A stretch of DNA of 64,000 nt from Numida meleagris (lineage: Eukaryota > Chordata > Aves > Galliformes > Numididae): NCBI RefSeq assembly GCF_002078875.1, contig NC_034410.1:38406145-38470144 (forward strand), written 5' to 3'. Numbering within the stretch: the first letter of the stretch is position 1; each line of letters opens with the position of its first letter. Made by a program: the position numbers and the translations under genes. Positions 63,682 through 64,000 of this stretch are shown here, one piece after another. The notes beneath the pieces are model-generated. The model was not told the origin of the DNA, made no database searches, and saw only the letters and a list, made by a program, of their open reading frames with translations.

Positions 63682-64000
63682 CTATAGAACAATAACAACA
63701 GGAAAATGAAATTTTTATATATGCAGCTATCTTTCCACAAACCCGAACAGTGTAGTTGCAACAGTTCATATGAAAAAAATCAGAAACTATATAATAAACA
63801 GAAGCGCCTTTTCAACATCAATGCCATCTTCAAAAATCCACAGCAAATTTTCTAAGATGTCATTAAACAAGTAAATAAGTAAAACAGAATGTAGATCCAA
63901 AAATAAAATTGTGCTACTAGTAAATAGTAAGAAATAAGTTACTTTATGTTTTATAATTTAACTTTCAACTGCAACTTCCTTTTAAAAAAGAAACTTTTGT
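63682..64000 (-). other. SLC4A7 intron upstream of exon a (partial)
   Basis: AT-rich intron running off the window. Nothing recognised. Confidence 0.7.

Noticed and set aside
1..64000. Bacterial or phage-type systems, CRISPR arrays, rRNA or tRNA genes
   Set aside because: The window is vertebrate nuclear DNA with spliced genes. No direct-repeat/spacer pattern or cloverleaf RNA gene was seen by eye, although a covariance-model scan was not possible.

Overview
The window is a piece of a bird nuclear genome, most likely a galliform such as chicken. The evidence is AT-rich sequence, short exons with vertebrate splice sites, and CR1 LINE fragments ending in the bird-type ATTCTATG repeat. There are no bacterial operons, ribosome-binding sites or phage modules. 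All calls come from reading the sequence and from remembered family knowledge; no search was run.

Two protein-coding genes are present, both on the minus strand and arranged head to tail. The left third (about 745 to 27,450) is the 5' part of NEK10, a NimA-related ciliary kinase. I could join 21 coding exons and one non-coding exon 1. Together they encode the first 672 residues: a divergent N-terminus, the armadillo-type helical region, and the kinase domain as far as the HRD catalytic loop. The 3' half of the gene lies beyond base 1. Its promoter is a CpG island at about 27,180-27,640 with two CCAAT boxes and a near-perfect RFX X-box, which fits a cilium gene.

The right part (about 27,650 to beyond 64,000) is SLC4A7 (NBCn1), the electroneutral sodium-bicarbonate cotransporter. 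I could join 21 coding exons (1,052 codons plus stop), from the N-terminal cytoplasmic domain through the whole membrane domain to the C-terminal PDZ ligand ETSL. The 5' end lies beyond base 64,000. Every exon junction in both genes keeps the reading frame. A long 3' UTR is inferred to run down to poly(A) signals near 27,673, only about 80 bases from the NEK10 X-box.

The gene order and orientation match human 3p24.1. The rest is intron: AT-rich sequence, simple repeats and five CR1 copies (about 1,350, 12,060, 25,790, 33,650 and 53,145), two of which keep stretches of reverse-transcriptase coding sequence.

No wholly new biological system was found. The points most worth a second look are the X-box promoter, the closely abutting SLC4A7 3' end and NEK10 promoter, a GC-AG donor on the in-frame SLC4A7 cassette exon, a coupled uORF pair ahead of NEK10, and an isolated CpG-rich patch between the two genes.
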